The notes under the pieces are model-generated. The model did not search any database and was not told the origin of the DNA. It saw only the letters and a program-made list of their open reading frames with translations. This document shows positions 7,884 through 16,704 of a stretch of DNA of 64,000 bases, one piece after another. The first letter of the stretch is position 1. Each line of letters begins with the position of its first letter. The position numbers and the translations under genes are program-made. The DNA lies in NCBI GenBank assembly GCA_046351095.1, contig JAXLZC010000001.1:1612001-1676000 (forward strand), written 5' to 3'. This DNA is from BQWY01 sp046351095 (lineage in GTDB: Bacteria; Nitrospirota; Nitrospiria; Nitrospirales; Nitrospiraceae).

Positions 7884-7959
7884 TGGTGAGCCGGCTGGGA
7901 CTTGAACCCAGGGCCCTCGCCTTAAAAGGGCGATGCTCTACCGACTGAGCTACCGGCTC
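7884..7959 (-). tRNA. tRNA-Lys (anticodon UUU)
   Basis: A full cloverleaf is visible: acceptor stem GAGCCGG/CCGGCTC, D arm GCTC..GAGC, anticodon stem CGCC/GGCG with loop CUUUUAA (anticodon UUU), T arm CTGGG TTCAAGT CCCAG, and an encoded CCA end (7884-7886). It borders the accessory island at 6.0-7.8 kb. No direct repeat of its 3' end was found in the island, so tRNA-targeted integration is not shown. Confidence 0.96.
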
Positions 7960-8080
7960 ACGGGGGGCCAATCTGGCATTGCTGCAGGGAGCTTGTCAAT
8001 TGCAGCGGCATCGGCGATGCGAAACATCGGCTGACGCGCGGCGCTACGCACACAACACATACACCGGTGAAGGACTCGGC

Positions 8081-9460
8081 TTAGCGGCGGGTGTTGCGTT
8101 TGGCGCGTGTCGCGGACGGTTTGCGTGCCGACGTGCGCGCGGCAGTACGGCCTGAAGATTTCGCGCGGCCGGAGAGGAGCGGATTGGAGACGATGATGGT
8201 CTCTTGCCGCTTCGAGCCGGTCGAAATGAGTTGGATGGGGCAGCCTGTCAGCGCCTCGATGCGCCCGAGGTACCGCTTGGCTTCCGCCGGAAGTTTGCTG
8301 TAGGTCGTGATGCCGGTCGTGGCGTGTTTCCATCCGCCGATCCGCTCGTACACGGGTTCGCAGTGGCTCAATGTTTCGAGATCCGAGGGCATGTCTTTGT
8401 AGACCTTGCCCTTGTACCGATAGGCCGTGCAGATATTGAGTTCGTCGCAGCCGTCCAGTACGTCGAGTTTCGTCACGGCTTGGCCGGTCAGTCCATTGAT
8501 GCGCACCGCATGTCGCACGGCGACGGCATCGAACCAGCCGCAACGCCGCGGGCGCCCGGTGGTCGATCCGAATTCGCGTCCGCGTTCCTGCAACGCCATC
8601 CCGACGGCGTCTTTAAGTTCCGTGGGGAACGGGCCCGCGCCGACGCGCGTCGTGTAGGCCTTGGTCACGCCGAGCACCGCATCGATCCTGGTCGGCCCGA
8701 CACCGGTGCCGGTGCAGGCGCCGCCCGCGGCCGAACTCGACGAGGTGACATAGGGGTAGGTCCCGAAGTCCACATCGAGATGTGTGCCTTGCGCGCCTTC
8801 GAATACGATCGACTGCCCTTTCTGGATCGCGCGATCCAAAATGAGGGACACGTCGCCGATATGCGGCGCCAATCGTTCGCCCAGGGCTAAGTACTCGGTG
8901 AAAACCGCATCGAGTTCGACGCCCTTCACGCCGTACACACGCTCTAAAAACGTATTGATCTCGGCGACGTTCACTTCCAATTTGGCGCGCAACAGATCCG
9001 GGTTCCGCAGGTCGCCCATACGAATGCCTATCCGCGCCATCTTATCCGCGTAGGTCGGGCCGATGCCGCGTCCGGTCGTCCCGATGCGGTGCGGGCCCTT
9101 CGCATCCTCGCTCGCCTTCTCCACGACCTTGTGGTACGGCATGATGACGTGCGCGCGGTCGCTCACGATCAGGTTCGTCCCGATCGACACACCCTGCGCC
9201 CGCAACCCGTCCATCTCGCCCAGCAGCCCAGCAGGATCGACGACGACGCCGTTCCCGATTAAACATTGTTTGCCGCGATACAACACGCCCGACGGCAACA
9301 AGTGAAACACAAACGTGCCGCGATTGGTGATGACGGTATGGCCGGCGTTCGATCCGCCTTGGTAACGCACGATCACAGAGGCGTCGCGCGCAAGCAGATC
9401 AACGATCTTGCCTTTGCCTTCGTCCCCCCACTGCGCCCCTACGATGACCAGATTCGCCAT
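8081..9460 (-). CDS. purA: Adenylosuccinate synthetase with basic C-terminal tail
   Basis: PurA makes adenylosuccinate from IMP, aspartate and GTP, the first committed step to AMP. The 459-residue protein shows the N-terminal GDEGKGKIVD loop (residues 12-21), GGSNAGHT, and the conserved TTGRGIGPTY and GRPRRCGWFD motifs. Family members are about 430 residues. Here the core ends near LLSGRAK and a tail of about 25 residues rich in Arg, Lys, Ser, Thr and Ala follows (RTSARKPSATRAKRNTRR). The start fits the family N-terminus MANLVIVGAQWGDEG; the upstream site (AGGTCGAG) is weak. A hairpin terminator lies 49 bases before the start and may regulate it. Confidence 0.96.
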   Translation of the reverse strand: MANLVIVGAQWGDEGKGKIVDLLARDASVIVRYQGGSNAGHTVITNRGTFVFHLLPSGVLYRGKQCLIGNGVVVDPAGLLGEMDGLRAQGVSIGTNLIVSDRAHVIMPYHKVVEKASEDAKGPHRIGTTGRGIGPTYADKMARIGIRMGDLRNPDLLRAKLEVNVAEINTFLERVYGVKGVELDAVFTEYLALGERLAPHIGDVSLILDRAIQKGQSIVFEGAQGTHLDVDFGTYPYVTSSSSAAGGACTGTGVGPTRIDAVLGVTKAYTTRVGAGPFPTELKDAVGMALQERGREFGSTTGRPRRCGWFDAVAVRHAVRINGLTGQAVTKLDVLDGCDELNICTAYRYKGKVYKDMPSDLETLSHCEPVYERIGGWKHATTGITTYSKLPAEAKRYLGRIEALTGCPIQLISTGSKRQETIIVSNPLLSGRAKSSGRTAARTSARKPSATRAKRNTRR

Positions 9461-9508
9461 AACGTACTCGACCTACGAGCGGCGGCGTCCGCCGCATCTT
9501 CCGTTCAC

Positions 9509-9543
9509 AAAAAAAATGCTCTGACCTGTCGACAGATCAGAGC
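9509..9543 (-). terminator. Rho-independent terminator upstream of purA
   Basis: The minus strand reads GCTCTGA, an inner CTGT/ACAG pair, and TCAGAGC, giving a stem of about 11 base pairs (9518-9543), followed by A and eight T (9509-9516). It is a textbook intrinsic terminator, but it stands before purA rather than after a protein gene. Confidence 0.85.
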
Positions 9544-9623
9544 CTGCACGACGTCTCAGCTACGGCCTCGCGCCTCGGCGCGGAGACTGTTCACGCATTC
9601 GCGACCGTTGGAACATTCGAAAC
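9509..9623 (-). ncRNA. Candidate small RNA or purA leader attenuator
   Basis: A near-consensus promoter (9630-9658) and a strong terminator (9509-9543) define a transcript of about 115 bases with no good reading frame. Inside it, GUCUC/GAGAC encloses a CGCGC-CGAG-GCGCG hairpin, and GUUC/GAAC encloses a CGC-GAAU-GCG hairpin, so the RNA is highly structured. It does not contain the SRP RNA or RNase P signatures I know. It may be a free small RNA or the terminated leader of purA. Confidence 0.5.
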
Positions 9624-9629
9624 CCGCGC

Positions 9630-9658
9630 ATGCTATGCCGCAGGTCTGCCAATGTCAA
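9630..9658 (-). promoter_or_regulatory. Sigma70-type promoter for the small RNA / purA leader
   Basis: On the minus strand, TTGACA (9653-9658) is a perfect -35. A 17-base spacer and TAGCAT (9630-9635, 4 of 6 to consensus) follow. The predicted start is near 9623. Confidence 0.65.
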
Positions 9659-9766
9659 GCAAGGCCCAACGACTCCGTCCGAGTGCGGCCTAATGAGGCG
9701 CGCCGTCGATGCCTCACCCTCCGCACCCTCCGCCTCACCACACCCACGCAAGACCCGGTCCTTTTC

Positions 9767-9795
9767 TTGACTGAGGTAGGACCCGATGATACTAT
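9767..9795 (+). promoter_or_regulatory. Promoter of tRNA-Ala
   Basis: TTGACT (9767-9772), a 17-base spacer and TACTAT (9790-9795) put a start near 9803, about 40 bases before the tRNA 5' end. The spacing is ideal. Confidence 0.6.
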
Positions 9796-9842
9796 GCCGC
9801 TCGTTCGACACTTTCCCTTCGACTTCCCCGACCATTCGATGT

Positions 9843-9918
9843 GGGGCTGTGGCGCAGTTGGGAGCGCGCGTGAATGGCATTCACGAGGTCGCCGGTTCAA
9901 TCCCGGCCAGCTCCACCA
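9843..9918 (+). tRNA. tRNA-Ala (anticodon GGC)
   Basis: The acceptor stem is GGGGCUG/CAGCUCC with one G-U pair, the anticodon stem CGUGA/UCACG with loop AUGGCAU (anticodon GGC), and the T arm GCCGG UUCAAUC CCGGC. CCA is encoded at 9916-9918. It reads GCC/GCU codons, consistent with a GC-rich genome. Confidence 0.95.
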
Positions 9919-10144
9919 AATATCCGCACGCACGGCGTCGGATACGATAGGCGACTCGATAGACCGACTCCTCCGATCTCCCGTACCACCGCACCGGCAC
10001 CACCCATGATCCGCACCTTCAGATTGCCGCGCCTCCCGACCTGCTGATCTGCGCGTTGTCGTTCCCGTCGACGGCTGATCGAGCCGCACGACATCTCACG
10101 AATTCCAGAGCCTTGTCCCGAATCCACATGGAAGGTGTGTGCCC

Positions 10145-12010
10145 ATGCTCCAGATAGAAGAGGTTTCGAAACAATTTGCGTCGCGCCTGTTGCTCCAAGA
10201 CGCCTCCGCGCACCTGCGGCCCGGCACACGCGTCGGACTCGTCGGCCCGAACGGCTGCGGCAAAACGACGTTGCTGCGCATGATCGTCGGCGATCAGTCA
10301 CCCGACAAGGGCACCATCCGCAAGCGCCCGCGCCTGCGCATCGGCTACCTCGCACAGGAATTGGACCCACTCTTGGGCAAGTCGATCATCGAAGCGACGC
10401 ATCGCGACCTCTACCCGGAGCACGAGGCGAAACGCATTTTGATGGGTCTCGGCTTCAGCGTGGAAGATTTTTCGCGCCTCGTCGACAACCTCTCGGGCGG
10501 CTACCGTATGCGTGTGGCGCTCGCGCATCTGCTGTTGTCCAACCCGGACGTGTTGATGCTCGACGAGCCGACCAACCACTTGGATAAACCGACGCAACGC
10601 TGGTTCGAGGAATTTCTGAACCAGTCGGAAATGACGTTGCTCGTCGTCAGCCACGACACGCAGTTCCTCGACCGAATCTCGACGCACATTTGGGAAGTGC
10701 GGCACCACGGCATCAAGGAGTACCGCGGCAACTACACGAAGTTTCTCGAACTGAAGGCGGAAGCGGATGCCCAGTTGGAAGCCGCCGTCACGCGGCAACA
10801 GAAGGAAGTCTCGCGCGTCCAGTCGTTCATCGACCGGTTCCGGTATCAGGCCAACAAGGCGCGCCAAGTCCAGTCGCGCATCAAACAACTCGACAAGGTC
10901 AAAATCATCGAGCGGCAGCGCGACAGCCGCCGCGTGAAGTTCCGGTTTCCCGAGCCGCCAGCGAGCGGCCGGAACGTGCTCGATCTACGCGGCATCGCAA
11001 AAAGCTACGGCCCGAAGGTCATCTATTCGTCGCTGGATCTATCCGTCGAGCGCGGTCAACGCATCGCCTTCGTCGGCGAAAACGGCGCCGGCAAAAGTAC
11101 GTTGCTCAAGATGTTGGCGGGTGTGTTGGCGCCGGATAAAGGCACGCGTTCCGTCGGCCACGGTGTGACGCTCCATTATTTTGCGCAGCACCAGGCGGAA
11201 ACGCTGAACCCCGAGCATACGATTTTGGAGTCGCTCCACGAAGTGGCGCAGCACGCAGAAACGAATTTTCTGCGTGGCTTAGCGGGCGCGTTCCTCTTCA
11301 GTGGCGACGACCAGAAAAAACCGGTGAAGGCGCTCAGCGGCGGAGAGCGCAACCGCGTCGCGCTGGCGCGCATGCTGGTCGAACCGGCCAACACGTTGCT
11401 GCTGGACGAGCCGACGAACCACCTCGACCCAGCCTCCGTCGACGTGCTCACGGACGCCATGTCGGAATTCCCCGGCACGATCATCTTCATCTCGCACGAC
11501 CCCACGTTTCTCTCGCGCATCGCGACGCGCATCATCGAAATCGAAGAGGGTGTGGCGCGCGACTACATGGGCGACTACGAATATTACCTGTGGAAACGCG
11601 CGAAGGAATTGGAAGAGGCGACACAGCAGGCCGAGCAGTTGGCGAAACAGAATTCGCCCGCTCCGACGGCAGCCCAGGCCACCGGCAATGCCCAGAGTCG
11701 GAACGCGGCCGCGCCGAGCGACTCCGGAAAAAGTTCAGCCGCCGAACGGCGCGAACTCGGCAAGGCGCAGGCGCGACTCGAAAAGCAGGTGGCGAAGGCG
11801 GAAGCGGATGTGGCCGACATGGAGCAGCGCGTCAAAAATCGCGACCGCGAGTTGGCGGATTCGACCGTCTACCAAGACGGTGCGCGCTGGAATCAGCTCC
11901 AACGCGAGCATGCCCAATGGAAGCAGGAGTTGGAACGGCTGACGGCGAAATGGGAAGGGTTATCGGAAGAACTCGACCGCGTGCGCGAATCGCTCGCGGC
12001 ATTCGGATAA
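10145..12010 (+). CDS. ABC-F family ATPase (Uup-like)
   Basis: This encodes 621 residues from the ATG at 10145; GGAAGG about 9 bases upstream favours it over an in-frame GTG at 10139. There are two ABC domains in one chain and no membrane segments: Walker A GPNGCGKTT (residues 34-42), signature LSGGYRMR, Walker B LMLDEPTNHLD; then GENGAGKST, LSGGERNR and LLLDEPTNHLD. The ABC-F linker between domains and a C-terminal coiled coil (from about 540, RRELGKAQARLEKQVAKAEA) resemble Uup. ABC-F proteins act on the ribosome, or in Uup's case also on DNA structures, rather than in transport. A Pro/Ala/Ser linker precedes the coiled coil. Confidence 0.92.
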   Translation: MLQIEEVSKQFASRLLLQDASAHLRPGTRVGLVGPNGCGKTTLLRMIVGDQSPDKGTIRKRPRLRIGYLAQELDPLLGKSIIEATHRDLYPEHEAKRILMGLGFSVEDFSRLVDNLSGGYRMRVALAHLLLSNPDVLMLDEPTNHLDKPTQRWFEEFLNQSEMTLLVVSHDTQFLDRISTHIWEVRHHGIKEYRGNYTKFLELKAEADAQLEAAVTRQQKEVSRVQSFIDRFRYQANKARQVQSRIKQLDKVKIIERQRDSRRVKFRFPEPPASGRNVLDLRGIAKSYGPKVIYSSLDLSVERGQRIAFVGENGAGKSTLLKMLAGVLAPDKGTRSVGHGVTLHYFAQHQAETLNPEHTILESLHEVAQHAETNFLRGLAGAFLFSGDDQKKPVKALSGGERNRVALARMLVEPANTLLLDEPTNHLDPASVDVLTDAMSEFPGTIIFISHDPTFLSRIATRIIEIEEGVARDYMGDYEYYLWKRAKELEEATQQAEQLAKQNSPAPTAAQATGNAQSRNAAAPSDSGKSSAAERRELGKAQARLEKQVAKAEADVADMEQRVKNRDRELADSTVYQDGARWNQLQREHAQWKQELERLTAKWEGLSEELDRVRESLAAFG

Positions 12011-12079
12011 ATTCGGTCGGTTCGGACTGCTTCGACGGAATGCACCGCATTGGCTCTGGGATGAGCCGAGGCGTATCCT

Positions 12080-12451
12080 CTACGCCATCGTTTTGACCGG
12101 CTCCTCCAGATAATACGTCAACCAGCGATTCCGCTCCGGCGTGATCACGTCGTCCCACACGACGCCGATCAAAAACTTCTTCTCGAAATTTTTCACCCAC
12201 GCGACGGTTCCCGCCAACTTTTCCTGTTGTTCGTCGCCGTGTTGATCGAGAAACACCAAGGTCACGATCACCGCCGTGTTCGGCGCCAGTTGCGCCTTCG
12301 TGTGGAAGCCGCCGCCCAGTTTGTTGACGTTGTCGAGCACCGCAGTCACGGCGTGGCCGCTGGCCGGCGGAGTGAGGAGCGCAGATCCTACGAGTGTTGC
12401 GCGGACGAGTCGCCGGCGATCGCTCGGCGTCGGAGACGGCAGCTTGGACAT
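12080..12451 (-). CDS. PilZ domain protein
   Basis: This encodes 123 residues. The start at 12451 is supported by AGAGG about 6 bases upstream. PilZ domains bind cyclic-di-GMP through RxxxR and (D/N)x(S/N)xxG. Both are visible: RRLVR near residue 16 and NVNKLGGG near residue 42, followed by the beta-barrel strands (VIVTLVFLD, GTVAWVKNFEKKFLIGVVW). It is a lone PilZ domain, so probably an adaptor that signals by protein contact. It lies 75 bases downstream of rarA on the same strand. Its ligand could come from c-di-GMP enzymes such as the GGDEF-EAL protein at the window's right end. Confidence 0.75.
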   Translation of the reverse strand: MSKLPSPTPSDRRRLVRATLVGSALLTPPASGHAVTAVLDNVNKLGGGFHTKAQLAPNTAVIVTLVFLDQHGDEQQEKLAGTVAWVKNFEKKFLIGVVWDDVITPERNRWLTYYLEEPVKTMA

Positions 12452-12526
12452 TCCAACCTCTTTCGAGACGAAGGGGCACTGCACAAGCGTCGGCGGGAGG
12501 GTATCCGACGCCGTATCGAACAAATG

Positions 12527-13852
12527 TTATCGACCGTCCGTCGTCGTCCGTGTAGCTGACGACTTCGGCCGATAGTAGCGTTTGCCTTCCAACTGCGACG
12601 GACGATGCGCTTGAGCCTTGGCGCCTTCCGGATCGTCGTGCGCGTAGCGGTAATTTTTCCCGTAGTCCATCCGGCGCATCAATCCCGTCACTCCGTTCCG
12701 AAGATGCAGGGGCACGGGCAAATTGCCGAACGTCGTCGCGTCGGCAGTCGCTTCTTGCAAGGCGACATAAGACGCATTGTCTTTCGGACAGCGCGCCAAG
12801 TAGGTCGTACCATGGGCCAAATTGATCCGTGCCTCCGGCAAGCCGACAAATTGCACCGCCTGCGCGACGGACATTGCCACCGTCAGCGCCTGCGGCTCGG
12901 CATTACCGATATCTTCCGACGCAAAAATCACGAGACGCCGCGCGAGAAAGACGGGATCCTCGCCGCCCTCCAACATCCGCGCCAACCAGTAGACGGCCGC
13001 ATCGGCGTCGGAGTCGCGGAGGCTTTTGATGAACGCCGAAATGAGATTGTAATGTTCCTCGCCGTTACGATCGTAGCGTAACGAGGTCCGCACGAGGGCC
13101 GCGTCCAACGCCGCCTCGTCGATCGTCAGCCGCCCCTCGGCGTCGGGCGCCGTCTGCGTGACGACATGTTCCAACATCGTCAGGGCCGCACGTGCGTCGT
13201 GATTACCGTAGCCGATCAACCGTTGCCGCGCACCCGGCGTCACCGTCGCGGCGCGCGCACCCAGTCCCCGCTCGCGATCCGTCAGCGCCCGGTCGATGAT
13301 TCGGCCGATCGCCTCATCGTCCAGCGGCTGCAGCACCACGACGATGGAGCGCGACAACAGCGGCGCGATCACTTCGAACGACGGATTTTCTGTCGTGGCA
13401 CCGAGCAGAATGATCGTGCCCTGCTCCACATGCGGGAGAAAGGCGTCTTGTTGCGCTTTATTAAAGCGATGAATTTCGTCGACGAACACGATCGTCTTCC
13501 GTCCCTCGCGGGTGCGGCGCTGCGTCGCCGCCTGCACAATGGTGCGCAGATCGGCGATGCCACTGGTGATGGCGGAGAGAAAGACGAACGTCGCCTTCGT
13601 ATGCGACGCGATCAGATGGGCCAACGTCGTTTTTCCGGAGCCCGGCGGCCCCCAGAGGATAACGGAGCGGAGTGTGTCGGTTTCGATGGCGCGCCGCAAC
13701 GGACGGTCCGGCGCGATGAGATGTTCCTGGCCGACGAATTCGGAAAATTCGCGCGGGCGCAATCGCTCCGCCAGCGGCTGTTGCTCGCGTAGCTGCTCCG
13801 CCGGAGGGCAGAAGAGCGACCCCTGTGTGTCCTGATGCGGTGGAGACGCCAT
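12527..13852 (-). CDS. rarA: Replication-associated recombination protein A (AAA+)
   Basis: This encodes 441 residues, the family's normal length. RarA/MgsA is an AAA+ clamp-loader-like ATPase acting at stalled replication forks. Visible motifs are PLAERLRPREFSEFVGQEHL at the N-terminus, Walker A GPPGSGKTT (residues 68-76), Walker B FVDEIHRFNKAQQDAFLP, sensor 1 GATTENPSFEV, and the C-terminal RarA domain (YWLARMLEGGEDPVFLARR, MDYGKNYRYAHDDP). It is upstream of the PilZ gene on the same strand, with no sign of a functional link. Confidence 0.95.
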   Translation of the reverse strand: MASPPHQDTQGSLFCPPAEQLREQQPLAERLRPREFSEFVGQEHLIAPDRPLRRAIETDTLRSVILWGPPGSGKTTLAHLIASHTKATFVFLSAITSGIADLRTIVQAATQRRTREGRKTIVFVDEIHRFNKAQQDAFLPHVEQGTIILLGATTENPSFEVIAPLLSRSIVVVLQPLDDEAIGRIIDRALTDRERGLGARAATVTPGARQRLIGYGNHDARAALTMLEHVVTQTAPDAEGRLTIDEAALDAALVRTSLRYDRNGEEHYNLISAFIKSLRDSDADAAVYWLARMLEGGEDPVFLARRLVIFASEDIGNAEPQALTVAMSVAQAVQFVGLPEARINLAHGTTYLARCPKDNASYVALQEATADATTFGNLPVPLHLRNGVTGLMRRMDYGKNYRYAHDDPEGAKAQAHRPSQLEGKRYYRPKSSATRTTTDGR

Positions 13853-14100
13853 GGTCGGTCGCGCGCGGCGCGCGCATGGCGCATTGTAACCTCAACGCCG
13901 ACAGCGGGCAAATCGGCGGACCGAGGTCCTACGGGGCGACGTCTCGATAATCCGGCGCCGGCATCGGCGAGAGTATCGTGATCGGCAAGAGTATCTGCTC
14001 TAACCCGAGGCTCATTCAAAAGCAGATCAACGCGATTGTTCACACGAGCGTACCCAGACGCCAATTGACCAGCCTCAAGGTGCATGGTAGAGAGTCGCGC

Positions 14101-14919
14101 ATGTCCAACACCGCTTCAGGCGCGCATCGCACCATCGACATCGATGGCGTCAAGATCGCGCTCACCGACGAGGGATCGGGGTCACCCATCGTGTTGCTGC
14201 ACGGATTTCCGCTGAACCGTCGCATGTGGGACCCGCAGCGCGAAACGCTCGCCGCCCATGCGCGTGTGATCGCCATCGACTTGCGCGGTCACGGCGATTC
14301 CGATGCGCCGCTCTGGCGGTACAGCATGGACCAATTTTCCGACGACGTGATCGCGGTGCTCGACCATCTCGGCCTCGCGCAAGCAACGATTCTCGGCCTG
14401 TCGATGGGAGGCTATGTCGCGTTGGCGCTCGCACGTCGGCACGCAACGCGCGTGCGCGCGTTGGTCTTGATGGACACACGCGCCCAGGCCGACACGCCGG
14501 AAGGCCGCGCGGGACGGTTTCGTATGGCGCAGGCCGCGCATACACAAGGTCCGAGCGCGGTAGCCGACACCATGCTGCCGAAGCTGCTGGCGCCCGCCAC
14601 ACTCACGGACCGTCCGCAGCTCGTCCAACAGGTACGCGCCATGATCGAACGGATGGCGGTGAGCGGCATCGCCGGAGACCTCATGGCGATGGCGGACCGC
14701 TCAGACTCGACATCGGTTCTTGCGACCATCGTATGCCCGACATTGATTGTGGTCGGCGAGCAGGACCAAGCCACACCGCCGGCGGACGCGCGATACATGG
14801 CGGAGCGCATCCCTCACGCGCGCCTGACGATCGTTCCCGGCGCAGGGCATCTTCCCAATCTGGAATCGCCGCAGATCGTAAACGAGACCGTCATCACCTT
14901 CCTCGCGTCGCTGGCCTAG
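14101..14919 (+). CDS. Alpha/beta hydrolase
   Basis: This encodes 272 residues. The alpha/beta-hydrolase signatures are the oxyanion segment LLHGFPLNRRMWDP, nucleophile elbow GLSMGG, acidic residue in VVGEQDQATPP and catalytic His in GAGHLPNLESP. The overall pattern resembles 3-oxoadipate enol-lactonase/haloperoxidase-like esterases; the substrate is not determined. The ATG at 14101 is used because the upstream in-frame extension has no family similarity. The ribosome binding site is poor, and a possible promoter (TTGACC 14065-14070, TAGAGA 14088-14093) would put transcription start almost at the ATG, so translation may be leaderless. No signal peptide is seen. Confidence 0.88.
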   Translation: MSNTASGAHRTIDIDGVKIALTDEGSGSPIVLLHGFPLNRRMWDPQRETLAAHARVIAIDLRGHGDSDAPLWRYSMDQFSDDVIAVLDHLGLAQATILGLSMGGYVALALARRHATRVRALVLMDTRAQADTPEGRAGRFRMAQAAHTQGPSAVADTMLPKLLAPATLTDRPQLVQQVRAMIERMAVSGIAGDLMAMADRSDSTSVLATIVCPTLIVVGEQDQATPPADARYMAERIPHARLTIVPGAGHLPNLESPQIVNETVITFLASLA

Positions 14920-15209
14920 CCGCGCAAAGCGCCGCATAAATACACGCATTTTGCCCCGTCCGTTCGCACCTAGCACATGCACGGAATGTGCTCGGGCTGT
15001 TGCATTAAACGGCACAATTCGGACAAGATGGCGCCGATTCGCGTCCGACGCTTGCTGAAAATTGCGTAGGCACGGATCCCTGGCCGGAAGTTCGTAGTAC
15101 GGACACTTCGACAGAAACGTCGAGGTGTTCACCGTTGAATCCCGTCTCGCCGCAGCGCGCTTGTCATTCGACACCGACACATGACTTGCGCACGAAAGGA
15201 ACCTGTTTC

Positions 15210-16619
15210 ATGGATGACCGCCATTCGTCTCGTTTCCGCGCTATCGGACTCACATTCGTATTGGCGACACTCTGTTGCACATTGAGCTTGCTGTTGCTCG
15301 ACGGCGCGAGCCGCGATGCGTCCGCCCAATCACCGCGCCTGCAAGGTCAAGGTACGGCCGCGTCAGGTATGGGCAACGCCTTCACGGCGCAAGCCGACGA
15401 TGCCTCCGCGATCCACTACAACCCCGCCGGCATGACACAACTGCACGGGATCGAGGTGATGGTCGGAACCATGGCCATCGGCGGCAGTACGGACTTCGTA
15501 AACAACGCTGGGCAGACGGCCCGTAGCGACCGCAACGGCACCTTTGCCTGGCCGGCACCGTCACACCTCTATATCGCGGCGCGCCTGCAAGACCTCGGCG
15601 TGACGGCACTCGGCGACCTCTCGCTCGGCCTCGGCGTCAACAACCCATTCGGGTCGATCACCAGGAGCCCCAACGACGGCCCGTATCAATCGGTGTCACG
15701 TTTAAACGCGCTGCCGTTGATCGACATCAAACCGACGCTGGCCTATCGCGTGAACGACCAACTCGCCTTCGGCCTCGGTGCGGATATCTACACATTCAGC
15801 AGCATGTTCGGCGAAGGACATGCGGAATACAAATTCGGCTGGCCCGGCGGTTCAGGCATTCCCGCCGGCACCCCGATGGAATTCAACGGCAAGGACACGG
15901 CGGCGGGCTTCAATGTCAGCATGCTGTATACGCCGTTCCGGAACGACGCCGGCTTGCCGCTGGTGAACATCGGCCTGGTTTATCGCAGCCAAGCGACATT
16001 GCATCTCGACGGGAATTTTCTGGCAAACGGCGCAAAAATCGCCGATGCGCAGAGCACGCTCGTGTTGCCGCAAGTCTATTCGCTCGGCGTCGCCCTGTGG
16101 CCGGTCCGCACGCCGTCGCGCGAATGGAAATTGGAATTCGACCTCGATTACGTCGGGTGGAAGTCGGTGCGCAATTTGGATGTGCGGCTCTCGACGGGAT
16201 CCGTCCTGCCGCAGCCGAAAAATTGGGAGAGCGGCTACACCGTCATGATCGGCACGGAATATCGCTTTCGTCAGATCGACGCGCTGCCCGGCTACGAAAT
16301 CGCCCTCAGGGCCGGCTATCAGGGACAGCAGGCGCAGATGCCGAACAGCACCTTTGACCCCGGCATTGCCGCAGCCAACACGCACATTCCATCGATTGGG
16401 ATCGGATTCCTGTGTAAGGAAGGCGGACGCTTCCTCGGCATGTTTGCCTGCGGAGGCGACCGTGGCGGCCTGCGGCCGCAATACGTAGCGGTGGATCTCT
16501 CGTACCAAGCGGTGTTTTACGAGGATCGCACGATCCTCGGGAACATACGACCCGAGGTGAACGGTCGGTACAGCACCTTCATCCACGCCGCGGGCATGGG
16601 CATCCGAATGGGCTTCTAA
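15210..16619 (+). CDS. OMPP1/FadL/TodX family outer-membrane channel
   Basis: This encodes 469 residues from the ATG at 15210, with AAAGGAA just upstream. A long signal peptide ends near ASA-QSPRL. The mature N-terminus (GQGTAASGMGNAFTAQADDA, then SAIHYNPAGM) is the FadL hallmark, where the N-terminal plug blocks the barrel. Alternating beta strands continue to a C-terminal IRMGF ending in Phe, typical of outer-membrane barrels. Family members take up hydrophobic compounds such as fatty acids or aromatics; the substrate is unknown here. There are about 290 bases of intergenic DNA upstream, with a 7-base-pair hairpin (14972-14992) that may end the hydrolase transcript. Confidence 0.9.
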   Translation: MDDRHSSRFRAIGLTFVLATLCCTLSLLLLDGASRDASAQSPRLQGQGTAASGMGNAFTAQADDASAIHYNPAGMTQLHGIEVMVGTMAIGGSTDFVNNAGQTARSDRNGTFAWPAPSHLYIAARLQDLGVTALGDLSLGLGVNNPFGSITRSPNDGPYQSVSRLNALPLIDIKPTLAYRVNDQLAFGLGADIYTFSSMFGEGHAEYKFGWPGGSGIPAGTPMEFNGKDTAAGFNVSMLYTPFRNDAGLPLVNIGLVYRSQATLHLDGNFLANGAKIADAQSTLVLPQVYSLGVALWPVRTPSREWKLEFDLDYVGWKSVRNLDVRLSTGSVLPQPKNWESGYTVMIGTEYRFRQIDALPGYEIALRAGYQGQQAQMPNSTFDPGIAAANTHIPSIGIGFLCKEGGRFLGMFACGGDRGGLRPQYVAVDLSYQAVFYEDRTILGNIRPEVNGRYSTFIHAAGMGIRMGF

Positions 16620-16656
16620 GCGGCGCGGGCGTCACACAGGCGAGTTGGAACAGCGG

Positions 16657-16692
16657 CGACGGTGGGGAGGCATCGTGTCCTCCGCACCGTCG
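16657..16692. terminator. Hairpin between convergent fadL-like gene and folE
   Basis: CGACGGTG (16657-16664) pairs with CACCGTCG (16685-16692), and GGAGG with CCTCC inside, with one mismatch and an eight-base loop. It lies between convergent stop codons, so it may act in both directions. It lacks a long T-run. Confidence 0.5.
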
Positions 16693-16704
16693 TTCATCGA
16701 GTGG

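Noticed and set aside
7884..7959. tRNA-Lys as the integration site of the island
   Set aside because: No repeat of the tRNA 3' end was found at the other island edge, and no integrase gene is present.
8204..8890. Plus-strand frame opposite purA
   Set aside because: Antisense to a strongly conserved gene, with no independent support.
14065..14093. TTGACC/TAGAGA as promoter of the hydrolase
   Set aside because: The -10 matches only 3 of 6 positions; mentioned in the gene entry but not listed separately.
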